A stretch of DNA of 13,605 bases, taken from NCBI GenBank assembly GCA_030044295.1, contig JASHWB010000225.1, forward strand, positions 1-13,605. Reading direction: 5' to 3'. Made by a program: the position numbers and the translations under genes. Positions 1 through 6,331 of the stretch are shown one piece after another; positions within the stretch are counted from its first letter, which is position 1; each line of letters begins with the position of its first letter. The notes under the pieces were generated by a model. The model did no database searches. It was not told where the DNA came from and saw nothing but the letters and a program-made list of their open reading frames with translations. Source of the DNA: Candidatus Acidiferrales bacterium (GTDB lineage Bacteria; Acidobacteriota; Terriglobia; Acidiferrales; UBA7541).

Positions 1-1
1 G

Positions 2-178
2 TTCAACGCCGCAAAGGGATACGGATTCATCCAGCGCCAGTCTGGTGAGGATGTTTTCGTTCACTTTTCCGCGATTCAAGCTGAAGGATACAAGAGTCTC
101 AACGAGGGTCAGGCTGTCGAGTTTGAAGTTAAGCAGGGCCCGAAAGGCCTTCAGGCCGAGCGCGTGGTGAGCCTCTAA
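2..178 (+). CDS. Cold-shock protein, CspA family (5' end outside window)
   Basis: Small single-stranded nucleic-acid-binding protein of the CspA family, an OB-fold RNA chaperone acting in the cytoplasm. The visible 58 residues begin FNAAKGYGFI and contain both family signatures: RNP1 (KGYGFI) and RNP2 (VFVHF), followed by the typical end GPKGLQAERV. Family members are about 65-70 residues, so only some 8-10 N-terminal residues, the start codon and the ribosome binding site are missing off the left edge. The gene ends in TAA at 176-178. Which paralogue it is, and whether it is cold-inducible or constitutive, cannot be told from this fragment. A hairpin 45 bp downstream may end its transcript. 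Confidence 0.93.
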   Translation, partial: FNAAKGYGFIQRQSGEDVFVHFSAIQAEGYKSLNEGQAVEFEVKQGPKGLQAERVVSL

Positions 179-223
179 GCGTTTTCGTAGGGGTCAACCT
201 CAAGTTCGGCAATTCGACTTTGC

Positions 224-250
224 GGGGCGGATTCGGCAACGAGCCGCCCC
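224..250. terminator. GC-rich hairpin after the cold-shock gene, possible terminator
   Basis: A perfect 7-bp inverted repeat, GGGGCGG (224-230) and CCGCCCC (244-250), with a 13-nt loop. It lies 45 bp after the cold-shock stop codon. There is no T-run after it, so it is not a classic intrinsic terminator. It could still act as one or protect the 3' end of the message. Confidence 0.35.
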
Positions 251-292
251 AAATAACACGAAGTGACCGTTCTGGGGCGCGAGTTTCCGTTC

Positions 293-314
293 ACTTGCCG
301 GTTGGGGGGCAAGT
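293..314. repeat. Inverted repeat / hairpin
   Basis: ACTTGCC (293-299) and GGCAAGT (308-314) form a perfect 7-bp stem with the G-rich loop GGTTGGGG. It sits 82 bp before the start of the 70-residue gene at 396, so it could lie in that gene's leader or be an operator. No convincing -35/-10 pair was found between 179 and 395. Confidence 0.35.
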
Positions 315-395
315 AGGGCTCGGCCAGCTGTCCCGCTCGACACTCGCCAGTCGTATCACGTCTGTGTTTCTTGCTTTCAAGACTAGGGAGGCGTC

Positions 396-608
396 ATGCA
401 GGTCTTAGCCGAAGGCCAGACCATCCGGCATCAGCAATATGGTCTGGGCACAGTAACCGAATCCAACAATGAACGCACAACGATCGATTTCGATAGTCAC
501 GGAGTGAAGAAGTTTGTCACTTCGATGTGGAGCGCCGAACTGGTGGGCGAGCCGCCCGCCGACCGCCCAACCCGAAAGCGCGGCCGCCGCAAAGCTGTGA
601 AGAAGTAA
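396..608 (+). CDS. Small basic protein resembling the UvrD/PcrA C-terminal Tudor-like domain
   Basis: A 70-residue protein. Residues 7-48 have the pattern G-Q-x-I-R-H-x-x-Y-G-x-G-x-V followed by a beta-strand pattern (TIDFDSHGVKKFV). This matches the small SH3/Tudor-like fold found at the C-terminus of UvrD/PcrA helicases (G-x-x-V-x-H-x-x-F-G-x-G-x-V...F...G-x-K-x-L), known there as an RNA polymerase contact. The tail (about 57-70) is very basic (RPTRKRGRRKAVKK) and could bind nucleic acid. AGGGAGG ends 4 bp before the ATG, which supports the start. It stands alone between the cold-shock gene and the convergent response regulator. A role in DNA repair or transcription is a guess from the fold; no catalytic residues are seen. 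Confidence 0.8.
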   Translation: MQVLAEGQTIRHQQYGLGTVTESNNERTTIDFDSHGVKKFVTSMWSAELVGEPPADRPTRKRGRRKAVKK

Positions 609-619
609 GAACCAACGAA

Positions 620-656
620 TTAGGAGGGCAGTTCGCGCGGGAATCACGCCCCCTAA
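620..656. terminator. Bulged hairpin between convergent genes, possible bidirectional terminator
   Basis: TTAGG-A-GGGC (620-629) pairs with GCCC-CCTAA (648-656): nine base pairs with one bulged A and an 18-nt loop. It lies in the 64-bp gap between the stop of the 70-residue gene (608) and the stop of the convergent response regulator (673), where a shared terminator is expected. No long T-run flanks it on either strand, so the call is tentative. Confidence 0.4.
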
Positions 657-672
657 GACACGGCAGTTCTGC

Positions 673-1410
673 TCAAGACTCCACCAGCCGTTCACGCACC
701 GCGAAGCGAACCAAATCGCTAAAGCTTCGAAAGTTCAGTCGCCTCATGATTCGGCTGCGATGGCTTTCGACCGTTCTTGGGGAAACGCCTAGGTCGGCCG
801 CCGCCTCTTTGTTGCTTTTCCCTGAGGCCAGTAACCGGATCACTTCCAATTCGCGCTGGGTCAACTGGAGCAGCTCTTCGTCCGGCGCTGCGTCGCCGCG
901 TCCATCAACGAAATTCCGCGCCATCGAGACCGCCAAGGTGGTCGTGAAGAACGGCTGATGATGGCGAATGTGATCAACCGCAGCCAGTAATTCAGAATCA
1001 GCATCGGACTTCAAGACGTACCCGATTGCGCCACAGCGCAACACTTCGCGCGCCAGCTCGTCTGAAAAATGCATCGAGAGAACCAAAAATTCCGTCGAAG
1101 GTGAATCCTGTTTTCCGGTGGTTAGCACATCTAACCCGCCAATTTCCGGCATGGTCAAATCCAGTATCACCAGGTCGGGTTTGCCGGCCTTGATCATCTG
1201 GATAGCCTCGGAGCCGTTGGAGGCTTCCCAAGCCACCTCGATGCCTGGCTGCGCCTCGAGGAGATTTCGCACGCCGCGCCGCACGATGGGATAATCGTCC
1301 GCGATCATTACGCGGTATGGCCTGTCGAATCGCTTTGCCGCCTCGGCTGCCAGCGCCTCCAGCGCTGGATGGCTCTCAGCTTTGTCGGCGTGAATTTGCC
1401 TTCGGCGCAT
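673..1410 (-). CDS. NarL/FixJ-family response regulator (receiver + LuxR-type HTH)
   Basis: A DNA-binding response regulator of 245 residues, the partner of the kinase encoded just upstream. The receiver domain (about 33-150) has the acidic pair D38/D39 (VMIADDYP), phospho-acceptor D84 (VILDLTMPE), S112 and K134 (YVLKSD), so phosphorylation should be functional. The LuxR/GerE helix-turn-helix is at about 183-242 (LTQRELEVIRLLASGKSNKE, then VSPRTVESHRSRI). Two starts compete. An ATG at 1431 overlaps the kinase stop as ATGA and suggests coupling. The ATG at 1410 has a perfect AGGAGG six bases upstream and is chosen here. The longer form adds only MKTRRKK. The reading frame also runs open further upstream inside the kinase gene, but that part does not look like protein. 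Target genes are unknown. Confidence 0.95.
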   Translation of the reverse strand: MRRRQIHADKAESHPALEALAAEAAKRFDRPYRVMIADDYPIVRRGVRNLLEAQPGIEVAWEASNGSEAIQMIKAGKPDLVILDLTMPEIGGLDVLTTGKQDSPSTEFLVLSMHFSDELAREVLRCGAIGYVLKSDADSELLAAVDHIRHHQPFFTTTLAVSMARNFVDGRGDAAPDEELLQLTQRELEVIRLLASGKSNKEAAADLGVSPRTVESHRSRIMRRLNFRSFSDLVRFAVRERLVES

Positions 1411-1427
1411 CTTTTTCCTCCTGGTCT

Positions 1428-3002
1428 TCATGGCCGGAATGCGGAGCTCGTGCGGGGCCCCTGAGCCAGCCCATGCAAGGCAGCCGTCGGTAACGCGACA
1501 CGCACGGTAGTGCCTTTGCCTGGGATGCTGTTTACTTCGAACTCGCCATCCAATTGCTCCACGCGTTCGCGCATGCCGGAAATTCCGACCCCGAGCTTCG
1601 CGCGTTCCAATGGATCTGCGGCTGGCGGAAATCCGCATCCGCGGTCGCGGATTTCAATCAGAAGTGTCGATCTCTCGTGCCAGAGTTTTATTTCTGCACA
1701 GGAACTGCCCGAGTAGCGGTGCACGTTGGTCAACGCTTCCTGGACCACGCGAAACACGGTAGTTTCGATCTCCTGGCTATATCGCGGGAAAGGCTCGGAA
1801 AGTTCAAGCGTCGCACAGATCCCACTGCGCTCTGCAAATCCCTTCGTGTACCAGCGAAGGGCGGGTCCAAGCCCCGCGTCGTCGAGCATCGGCGGATGCA
1901 ACAGATACGTCACGGTGCGCACTTCGCGTACCGTGCTGTCGGCGAGCAAGGCGGCGGATTCGAGAAGGGAAGGAGCCAATTCCGGATTCTCAGACATCGC
2001 CTCACGCAGCTGCCCGAGCGTCATCTTCAAGGCAGCCAAACTTTGTCCCGCTGATTCGTGCAATTCGCGCGCCAAATGACGCCGTTGGTTGTCTTGTTCG
2101 TTCATAATCTGCTGCGAAAGCCGGCGGAGTTCTTGGTCGGAATCGGCGTGCCCGGTAACGTCCTGAATGACTCCCATGGCGCGGATCACTTTTCCGTTCT
2201 CGTCGAGCAACGGGAGGAGGTGCGCCAGATGCACGCGCACTCGGCCGTCGTGCGCACAGTAGCGAGCCACATATTCCACTGCACGGCCGTCCGTAAGAGC
2301 TTTGCTTGTTAGTCGACGCACTCGCAACCGGTCGTTCGGATGCATTCGCTCCCAGTACGTCTCGCGCGACCATTTCTCTCTCGGCGACAGCTCATAAATC
2401 TTCGTAAGTTGCGCCGAAAGAGCGACCGCGTTTGTCTTCAGGTCCATTTCCCAACTGCCAAAATTCGCAATTTCCTCGACCTTGGCGAGAAAAGCTTCTC
2501 GTTCGGCCACGGTCCGTATGGCTTCAACGCGGTCGGTTACGTCGCGAACCGCGAGGCAGAATGCCGATACACCAGATTCGTTGAGACCGAGAGGAACGGC
2601 GCAGATTGAGAACGATCGTTGCACGCCGCGGACCGTCACGCGGAATTTGAGTTCTTCCCGGCGGCCTCGTGCAGCCGTGAGCCCAACGAGTGTCTGAATT
2701 TCGGACGCAACAGGCGCCTCAACAAGTGTATCCAGCCGGGTTCCAACAACTGTCTTAAATTGACGCCCGTATCGCGGGCGACGAGAAGCCCAGAAGCCGA
2801 CGACCGTGCCACTGGCGTCGGTTATGAGGTCGAATTCCCCAAGAGCCTTAATCAGCGAAACTAGTGTGCTGTATTTAGGGAGCTGGGCCTTAGGCTTGTT
2901 TGGGCGGCTACGGCGGTTCAGTCCCATTTTGGGAATAGAGCGCGCCCCGGTGCGCTCCGTTTTGGTGCGGCTGCGTTTCAGCGCCCGAGCCTCGATGGCC
3001 AT
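1428..3002 (-). CDS. PAS-domain sensor histidine kinase, HisKA_3 (NarX/DegS-like) type
   Basis: A sensor kinase of 524 residues without an obvious transmembrane segment, so probably cytoplasmic. It has a basic N-terminus (1-40), a first PAS-like domain (about 45-160, ending FCLAVRDVTDR), a second PAS with its PAC end (about 175-285, ending MGVIQDVTG), a HisKA_3 dimerisation domain with phospho-accepting H315 (HLARELHESAGQSL), and a HATPase_c domain with the N-box (QEALTNVHRYSG, N426), G1 (D453 in DRGCGF) and G2 (GVGISGMRERV). This kinase class pairs with LuxR-type regulators, which fits the gene that follows and overlaps it or lies 17 bp away. The signal sensed cannot be read from the PAS sequences. 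The ATG at 3002 has no clear Shine-Dalgarno sequence; an alternative is Met26 at 2927. A good promoter lies about 105 bp upstream. Confidence 0.94.
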   Translation of the reverse strand: MAIEARALKRSRTKTERTGARSIPKMGLNRRSRPNKPKAQLPKYSTLVSLIKALGEFDLITDASGTVVGFWASRRPRYGRQFKTVVGTRLDTLVEAPVASEIQTLVGLTAARGRREELKFRVTVRGVQRSFSICAVPLGLNESGVSAFCLAVRDVTDRVEAIRTVAEREAFLAKVEEIANFGSWEMDLKTNAVALSAQLTKIYELSPREKWSRETYWERMHPNDRLRVRRLTSKALTDGRAVEYVARYCAHDGRVRVHLAHLLPLLDENGKVIRAMGVIQDVTGHADSDQELRRLSQQIMNEQDNQRRHLARELHESAGQSLAALKMTLGQLREAMSENPELAPSLLESAALLADSTVREVRTVTYLLHPPMLDDAGLGPALRWYTKGFAERSGICATLELSEPFPRYSQEIETTVFRVVQEALTNVHRYSGSSCAEIKLWHERSTLLIEIRDRGCGFPPAADPLERAKLGVGISGMRERVEQLDGEFEVNSIPGKGTTVRVALPTAALHGLAQGPRTSSAFRP

Positions 3003-3107
3003 CCGAGTAGCAGTACCCCAAACGATATGACGAGTGTCCGCGCAAGGCCTTAGTCCGAGAAAGTGGCAGGATTAAAAGCCGGATGAGAAGCAGACTAGGG
3101 CGTCGGG

Positions 3108-3136
3108 AAATTACTTCGAGTGAAACAACCTGTCAA
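3108..3136 (-). promoter_or_regulatory. Candidate sigma-70 promoter of the kinase/regulator pair
   Basis: On the minus strand, TTGACA (3136-3131) is a perfect -35 consensus. It is followed by a 17-bp spacer and TAATTT (3113-3108), a weaker -10. It points toward the kinase start at 3002 and would give a leader of about 100 nt. Confidence 0.5.
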
Positions 3137-3216
3137 GTACTTTCTGCGGCAGTATGATACATTTACCGACGAAAAATCGCGCACAAATACCGCTCAAAAA
3201 TGCGTACTGTTCCGAA

Positions 3217-3245
3217 TTGAACTGGCTGGCACCAGCGCCTAGCAT
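3217..3245 (+). promoter_or_regulatory. Candidate sigma-70 promoter of the receiver-like gene
   Basis: TTGAAC (3217-3222), a 17-bp spacer, then TAGCAT (3240-3245); four of six bases match consensus in each box. It points toward the gene at 3431 and would give a leader of about 180 nt that includes the hairpin at 3282-3321. Confidence 0.35.
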
Positions 3246-3281
3246 ACGTCACTCTGGAAGGGGAAGGCGGGTGTAATGTTT

Positions 3282-3328
3282 CGCCACGCGCCGCCCGATA
3301 AGCAATTGGGAGCGCGTGGCGGCCTTTT
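3282..3328 (+). terminator. Strong hairpin followed by TTTT in the leader of the receiver-like gene
   Basis: A perfect 10-bp inverted repeat, CGCCACGCGC (3282-3291) and GCGCGTGGCG (3312-3321), with a 20-nt loop. GCC and four T residues (3325-3328) follow on the plus strand. It has the shape of a weak intrinsic terminator or attenuator placed about 100 bp before the start at 3431. No gene ends just before it on this strand, so it is more likely to act on the downstream gene's leader than to end a transcript. Confidence 0.45.
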
Positions 3329-3430
3329 CTGACGTTTACGCCGGTTCGCTGGAATCCGTCGATCCGGAAGCTGAATCGTTTCCAGTCCGGTTGATTTTTC
3401 TCCGTGCGCGCTACTCTCGAAGGGGGCGCC

Positions 3431-3892
3431 ATGGCGGCCGTTTCTGTCCAGATTCTGACGATTGGTAAAGCAGAGCCTTCCACCGACCGACTAATTTCCC
3501 AGTTGGCTACGAGAGGTCACGGCGCTATGCACGCCGAGACCCTGGCTGAGGCGAGAAGTCTCTTGCAGTCATTCCGCTTTACGGTGGTTTTGGCGCAAGA
3601 AGCTTTGCCCGATGGCCGCGGATACGATCTTGCGCGGACAATCGCGCGGCAAGGTGGCAATCTGTTTGTGGGCGTTGCGCTTTCGGAGATTCTCTGGTTG
3701 CCGGTTGTGGAACGCGGAGCTATTGTCTTCGGGCAGCGCGCACTCAATGCAAGCGTATTCGAGAACGAGATCGAAATGGCACTTGGAGCTGTTCGAGTCG
3801 AGCTTAGGAGGGAAGGCAGTCTACGGCTGGAGACAGCCGGGCCGTCCCACCGAGTGGCAGCGCCAAAGCGTCGGCGCATTGAGGCGGCGTAA
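3431..3892 (+). CDS. Receiver-like protein lacking the phosphorylation site (pseudo-receiver)
   Basis: A 153-residue protein whose first 120 residues follow the layout of a CheY-type receiver: strand (VQILTIGK), a central strand and loop (FTVVLAQEALPDGRG), a strand with VALS, and a last strand with GAIVFGQRALN. The active-site residues are gone. The acidic pair after the first strand is replaced by I-G-K, the phospho-Asp position is Q56, and the conserved Lys position is R103. The tail (about 120-153) is basic. It therefore probably binds a partner without being phosphorylated. The ATG at 3431 is preferred because AAGGGGG lies 4 bp upstream; a GTG at 3404 in the same frame would add nine residues. 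It is divergent from the kinase operon, so a shared regulatory role is possible but unproven. Confidence 0.75.
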   Translation: MAAVSVQILTIGKAEPSTDRLISQLATRGHGAMHAETLAEARSLLQSFRFTVVLAQEALPDGRGYDLARTIARQGGNLFVGVALSEILWLPVVERGAIVFGQRALNASVFENEIEMALGAVRVELRREGSLRLETAGPSHRVAAPKRRRIEAA

Positions 3893-3904
3893 CAGGCTTT
3901 AGGG

Positions 3905-4879
3905 CTATGTTTGGCGGGAAGTCGCCCGCGGGGCTTGCAGTCCAGCAGACTGCGCTTTCCTCAGTCGCCACCAAATCAACGCCCCGGCGATAATCGATGC
4001 TAGTCCAGCTGTCTGCGCGTTAGTCATCCCGAAAAACGACCGCGGATTAATGCGGATAAATTCCACAAGAAAGCGTTCGACGCCTGTCAGTAAAAGATAA
4101 GCCGCGAAAACTTGCCCAGCTGGAGGTACAGTTGCAGGCGATGTAGCGTTATCAGAGACTTGCACCCTGAGAGCGACGGACGCTGCCGAGTCCCTGATGG
4201 CAACCTTTCGGCTACGATTCGGTGCCGTCGTGGTGTGAGGACTAGCCGAGGCGCGCGTTTCCCGCATCGCTGGAATTTGGCGGCCGCCGACCTTCCACAG
4301 AATCCAGGCAATAACGCACGCGGCGATAAACTCATAAATTGGGGTCGGCTGTACTTTGCAGCTGGCCGACCAGCCCCAGGCAACGCAGGTTTGCGTGGTG
4401 GGGACGAGGCCATGCGGAAAGCTCATGCCCCAGGCCAGGGAAGTGGGTTTGCCGTAATCTCCGTCGCCGGAAAGAAGGCACCCGATGCGGCCAACGCCAT
4501 ACCCGATGGCTGCCGCGGGAGAGCCGACGTCGAACATGGTCAGCAGTGGAATTTTCTTTCGCCGCGCCAGCCATGCAAACGCGGCGAAGCCGGCGATAAG
4601 GCCGCCGAACCAGGCGAGGCCGTAACGGCTGAAAAGCTGGCCGATAGGATCGGCAAAAAGCTCACGCGGCGTTTCCAAGACGTGATAGAGCTTCGCGCCA
4701 ATGATTCCCGCGAGGCAGGGCAGCGCGATAAAAGCCTCGGCGGTACCTGAGTCTTTCGCCGCAATCCCGCGCCGGGCAAGATCGGAGCGGAGTACGAAGT
4801 AAGCGGCGAGCATTGCCACGGCAACCATGAGTCCGAACGTGGGTATTTGCAGCGGCCCTAAATGCAAAAAGGGAATCAT
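3905..4879 (-). CDS. lgt: Prolipoprotein diacylglyceryl transferase
   Basis: Transfers diacylglyceryl from phosphatidylglycerol to the lipobox cysteine of prolipoproteins, the first step of lipoprotein maturation in the inner membrane. This 324-residue product has several hydrophobic membrane segments (about 11-30, 48-66, 88-105, 183-197, 255-268, 288-305) and the family landmarks GLAWFGGLIAG (87-97), GRIGCLLSGDG (130-140), PTPIYE (178-183) and ERFLVEFIR (268-276). Two features are odd. A hydrophilic stretch of about 55 residues (198-254, Ser/Thr/Ala/Arg-rich) replaces the usual short loop before the last membrane segments. At positions aligned by eye to E. coli His103 and Asn146 it has F91 and C134, while the Arg of GRIG (R131) and R269/E273 are kept. 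It converges on the pseudo-receiver gene, 12 bp apart. The ATG at 4879 has no strong Shine-Dalgarno sequence. Confidence 0.92.
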   Translation of the reverse strand: MIPFLHLGPLQIPTFGLMVAVAMLAAYFVLRSDLARRGIAAKDSGTAEAFIALPCLAGIIGAKLYHVLETPRELFADPIGQLFSRYGLAWFGGLIAGFAAFAWLARRKKIPLLTMFDVGSPAAAIGYGVGRIGCLLSGDGDYGKPTSLAWGMSFPHGLVPTTQTCVAWGWSASCKVQPTPIYEFIAACVIAWILWKVGGRQIPAMRETRASASPHTTTAPNRSRKVAIRDSAASVALRVQVSDNATSPATVPPAGQVFAAYLLLTGVERFLVEFIRINPRSFFGMTNAQTAGLASIIAGALIWWRLRKAQSAGLQAPRATSRQT

Positions 4880-4964
4880 TCGGGATCAATTTCAGTTTCC
4901 GCTGGATTGCCCGCGCTGTCAAACCGCTCCGTAGGATCGTTTCGGCATGTACGGGCGGGACGGT

Positions 4965-4978
4965 GCGATCGTGATCGC
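4965..4978. repeat. Short palindrome, possible operator
   Basis: GCGATC-GT-GATCGC is an inverted repeat of two 6-bp arms around a 2-bp centre. It lies 86 bp before the lgt start and 62 bp before the -35 box of the cassette promoter, where a dimeric regulator could sit. A chance occurrence is also plausible. Confidence 0.3.
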
Positions 4979-5039
4979 GAAGAACGGGCCCGGCGGAACG
5001 CGTTCACCTTGGATATTTTTCCTCTAGCGCAAAAAGAAC

Positions 5040-5069
5040 TTGACAGTGACTTAACCGCCGTGGTATAAG
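5040..5069 (+). promoter_or_regulatory. Strong sigma-70 promoter upstream of the packaging cassette
   Basis: A perfect TTGACA -35 (5040-5045), an 18-bp spacer, and TATAAG (5064-5069) preceded by TGG, which gives an extended -10 (TGn). It is the best promoter match found by eye in the window. It points toward the gene at 5304 and would produce a leader of about 230 nt. Confidence 0.6.
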
Positions 5070-5303
5070 AACTTCGTTATCCTCGAAAACCGCGGGGCAG
5101 CACCTTTCAACTTCACCAGTCATCGAGACCAGGTCGATTCACTTTCGTAACTTTCTGATTACGCATTTCTCGCCAACCGGCGAATGAAGCTATTGCCAAA
5201 CCTCGCCGCTCTACGTGTGTCCGCAGATTGCCGTAGCTTTTCTAAATGCCGCGTTTGAGCCCGCGTACCGATCCGGCTTGAGCGCGAACTTCTGGAGAAA
5301 TCG

Positions 5304-5672
5304 ATGCCGAATTACGACGCGCAAGTACCGCCGTACTCAATATTCCCGGGGGATGTGGCCTTGGCTTTCAACAGCGAGTCTCCGGCGGCAGGGCAGGCGA
5401 GCCAGCAGTTTGCGCTGCCAAGTTACGCCGGGTTTCCGGAGAACGGCCGCACGATCCGGTGGCAAACGATTTACGGAACGTTGCCTTCGGCCGTGAACGT
5501 GGCGTTGCAAACCTCGATGATCGATTCCGATTCGGAGTACACGTCCATCGATTCGTCCACGGCTACGGCGGGCGAGGCGCGCACGGTGACAGGGGTGCGC
5601 GGGAATTTCGTCCGTGCCAAGGTGACCTCAATCACCGGAGGTTCCGGCGTGACCATCCAAGTGCTCGGATAG
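5304..5672 (+). CDS. Small beta-rich virion-like protein
   Basis: A 122-residue protein with few charged residues, rich in Ser, Thr, Gly and Val. The C-terminal half (about 48-122) alternates strands and short turns: IRWQTIYGTLPSAVNVALQT, then YTSIDSSTATAGEARTV, then FVRAKVTSITGGSGVTIQVL. This pattern is common in small phage structural proteins (decoration, neck or tail-associated beta-sandwiches), but I cannot name a family. There is no signal peptide or membrane segment. GGAG lies a few bases before the ATG. It is the first gene after the cassette promoter and precedes the terminase genes, while in most tailed phages such genes come after the capsid. No capsid gene is present here, so its partner is unknown. 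Confidence 0.72.
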   Translation: MPNYDAQVPPYSIFPGDVALAFNSESPAAGQASQQFALPSYAGFPENGRTIRWQTIYGTLPSAVNVALQTSMIDSDSEYTSIDSSTATAGEARTVTGVRGNFVRAKVTSITGGSGVTIQVLG

Positions 5673-5764
5673 CTGCGCAGTTCTTCGTTGCTTGCAGCGT
5701 GTGGGCCGACCGTATTGCGATGAGGCGGCCGGGTCAGATCCGTCACAACGCATCAACAACAACC

Positions 5765-6331
5765 ATGACCAAAGCCAGCAAATCAAAGGGAAAGCATAGC
5801 GCAAACCAAATTTCTCCCGGCCAGAGCGTCTCGCGATCGGCGGCCACTCAAGGGGAAGACTCCGGCACGGCCGGCGCGGCGCCTGCATTGCCGAAGCGGC
5901 GCGGGCGACCACGCAAGCGGATCGGCATCGGCAACGCGCTGCGGCAGCGCGGGTTCGACGAGCACGCCCTAGCCGAAAATTACATTGAAGTGACGCAGCG
6001 CCTGAAAGGAAAGGCGGGCCAAGGCGGCAGCGTCGAGAAGTTGCTGATCGACGTGCTGAAGGAGTGCAGCAAGTACATTGAACCGGCCAGGCCGACCGAC
6101 GAGCGGCAGGGACGCGCGCCCGTTCACATTCACCTGGTTCACAACGTGATGCGTCCGGCGCGCGCTTTGCCAGCATCGCCGGCTTTGCCGCACGTCGATG
6201 TTTGCAGCGATTCCGAACCTACCGGAAGTCCGGTTACGGGCGCGGCTGACGTTGAGCAAATCGCGGACGCATCGGACGCGGCGCGTAGCGCGAACGGCGA
6301 TGCCGGGTCAGAGCCGGGCGCCGTTGAGTGA
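5765..6331 (+). CDS. AT-hook protein in the terminase small-subunit position
   Basis: A 188-residue protein. Residues 44-52 (KRRGRPRKR) form an AT-hook-like minor-groove DNA-binding motif. A helical segment follows (about 65-106: FDEHALAENYIEVTQRLKGK, then SVEKLLIDVLKECSKYIEP). Both ends are low in complexity and probably disordered; the C-terminal 50 residues are acidic. Its stop codon overlaps the GTG start of the terminase large subunit (GTGA). This position and the DNA-binding character fit a terminase small subunit, which recognises phage DNA and brings it to the motor. No family signature is certain, so the role is inferred mainly from location. The start is uncertain: ATG 5765 is chosen, ATG 5720 is in frame, and neither has a clear Shine-Dalgarno sequence. 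Confidence 0.72.
   Translation: MTKASKSKGKHSANQISPGQSVSRSAATQGEDSGTAGAAPALPKRRGRPRKRIGIGNALRQRGFDEHALAENYIEVTQRLKGKAGQGGSVEKLLIDVLKECSKYIEPARPTDERQGRAPVHIHLVHNVMRPARALPASPALPHVDVCSDSEPTGSPVTGAADVEQIADASDAARSANGDAGSEPGAVE

Larger units (their letters stand above)
3003..3430. other. Intergenic region between divergent regulator genes
   Basis: This 428-bp gap separates the kinase gene (minus strand) from the receiver-like gene (plus strand). It holds a candidate promoter for each direction and a strong hairpin in the plus-strand leader, each listed separately. A 106-codon minus-strand reading frame crosses it but starts inside the plus-strand gene, has no recognisable domain and is not called. 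No RNA gene was recognised. Confidence 0.6.
4880..5303. other. Intergenic region between lgt and the phage-type cassette
   Basis: A 424-bp gap between the divergent lgt and the packaging cassette. It holds a strong plus-strand promoter and a 14-bp palindrome, both listed. A minus-strand TTGACA (4922-4917) lies just before lgt but has no matching -10. A 5-bp hairpin TCGCC-AACC-GGCGA (5170-5183) sits in the leader of the cassette. No tRNA, integrase site or att-like duplication was recognised, and no convincing gene. Confidence 0.6.

Noticed and set aside
3224..3245. Possible sigma-54 promoter (TGGCAC...GC)
   Set aside because: The GG and GC elements are not at the required spacing; they are off by one or two bases in either register. 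A sigma-70 reading fits better.
3163..3483. 106-codon minus-strand reading frame between the regulator genes
   Set aside because: It begins inside the plus-strand receiver-like gene, covers the hairpin and promoter candidates, and shows no domain or ribosome binding site.
4112..4750. 212-codon plus-strand reading frame opposite lgt
   Set aside because: It is antisense to a clear lgt; its composition is typical of a shadow frame in GC-rich DNA.
4880..5303. Attachment site or tRNA as integration point of the phage-type block
   Set aside because: No tRNA-like sequence was recognised, and no duplicated stretch shared with 12604-12640 was found by eye.
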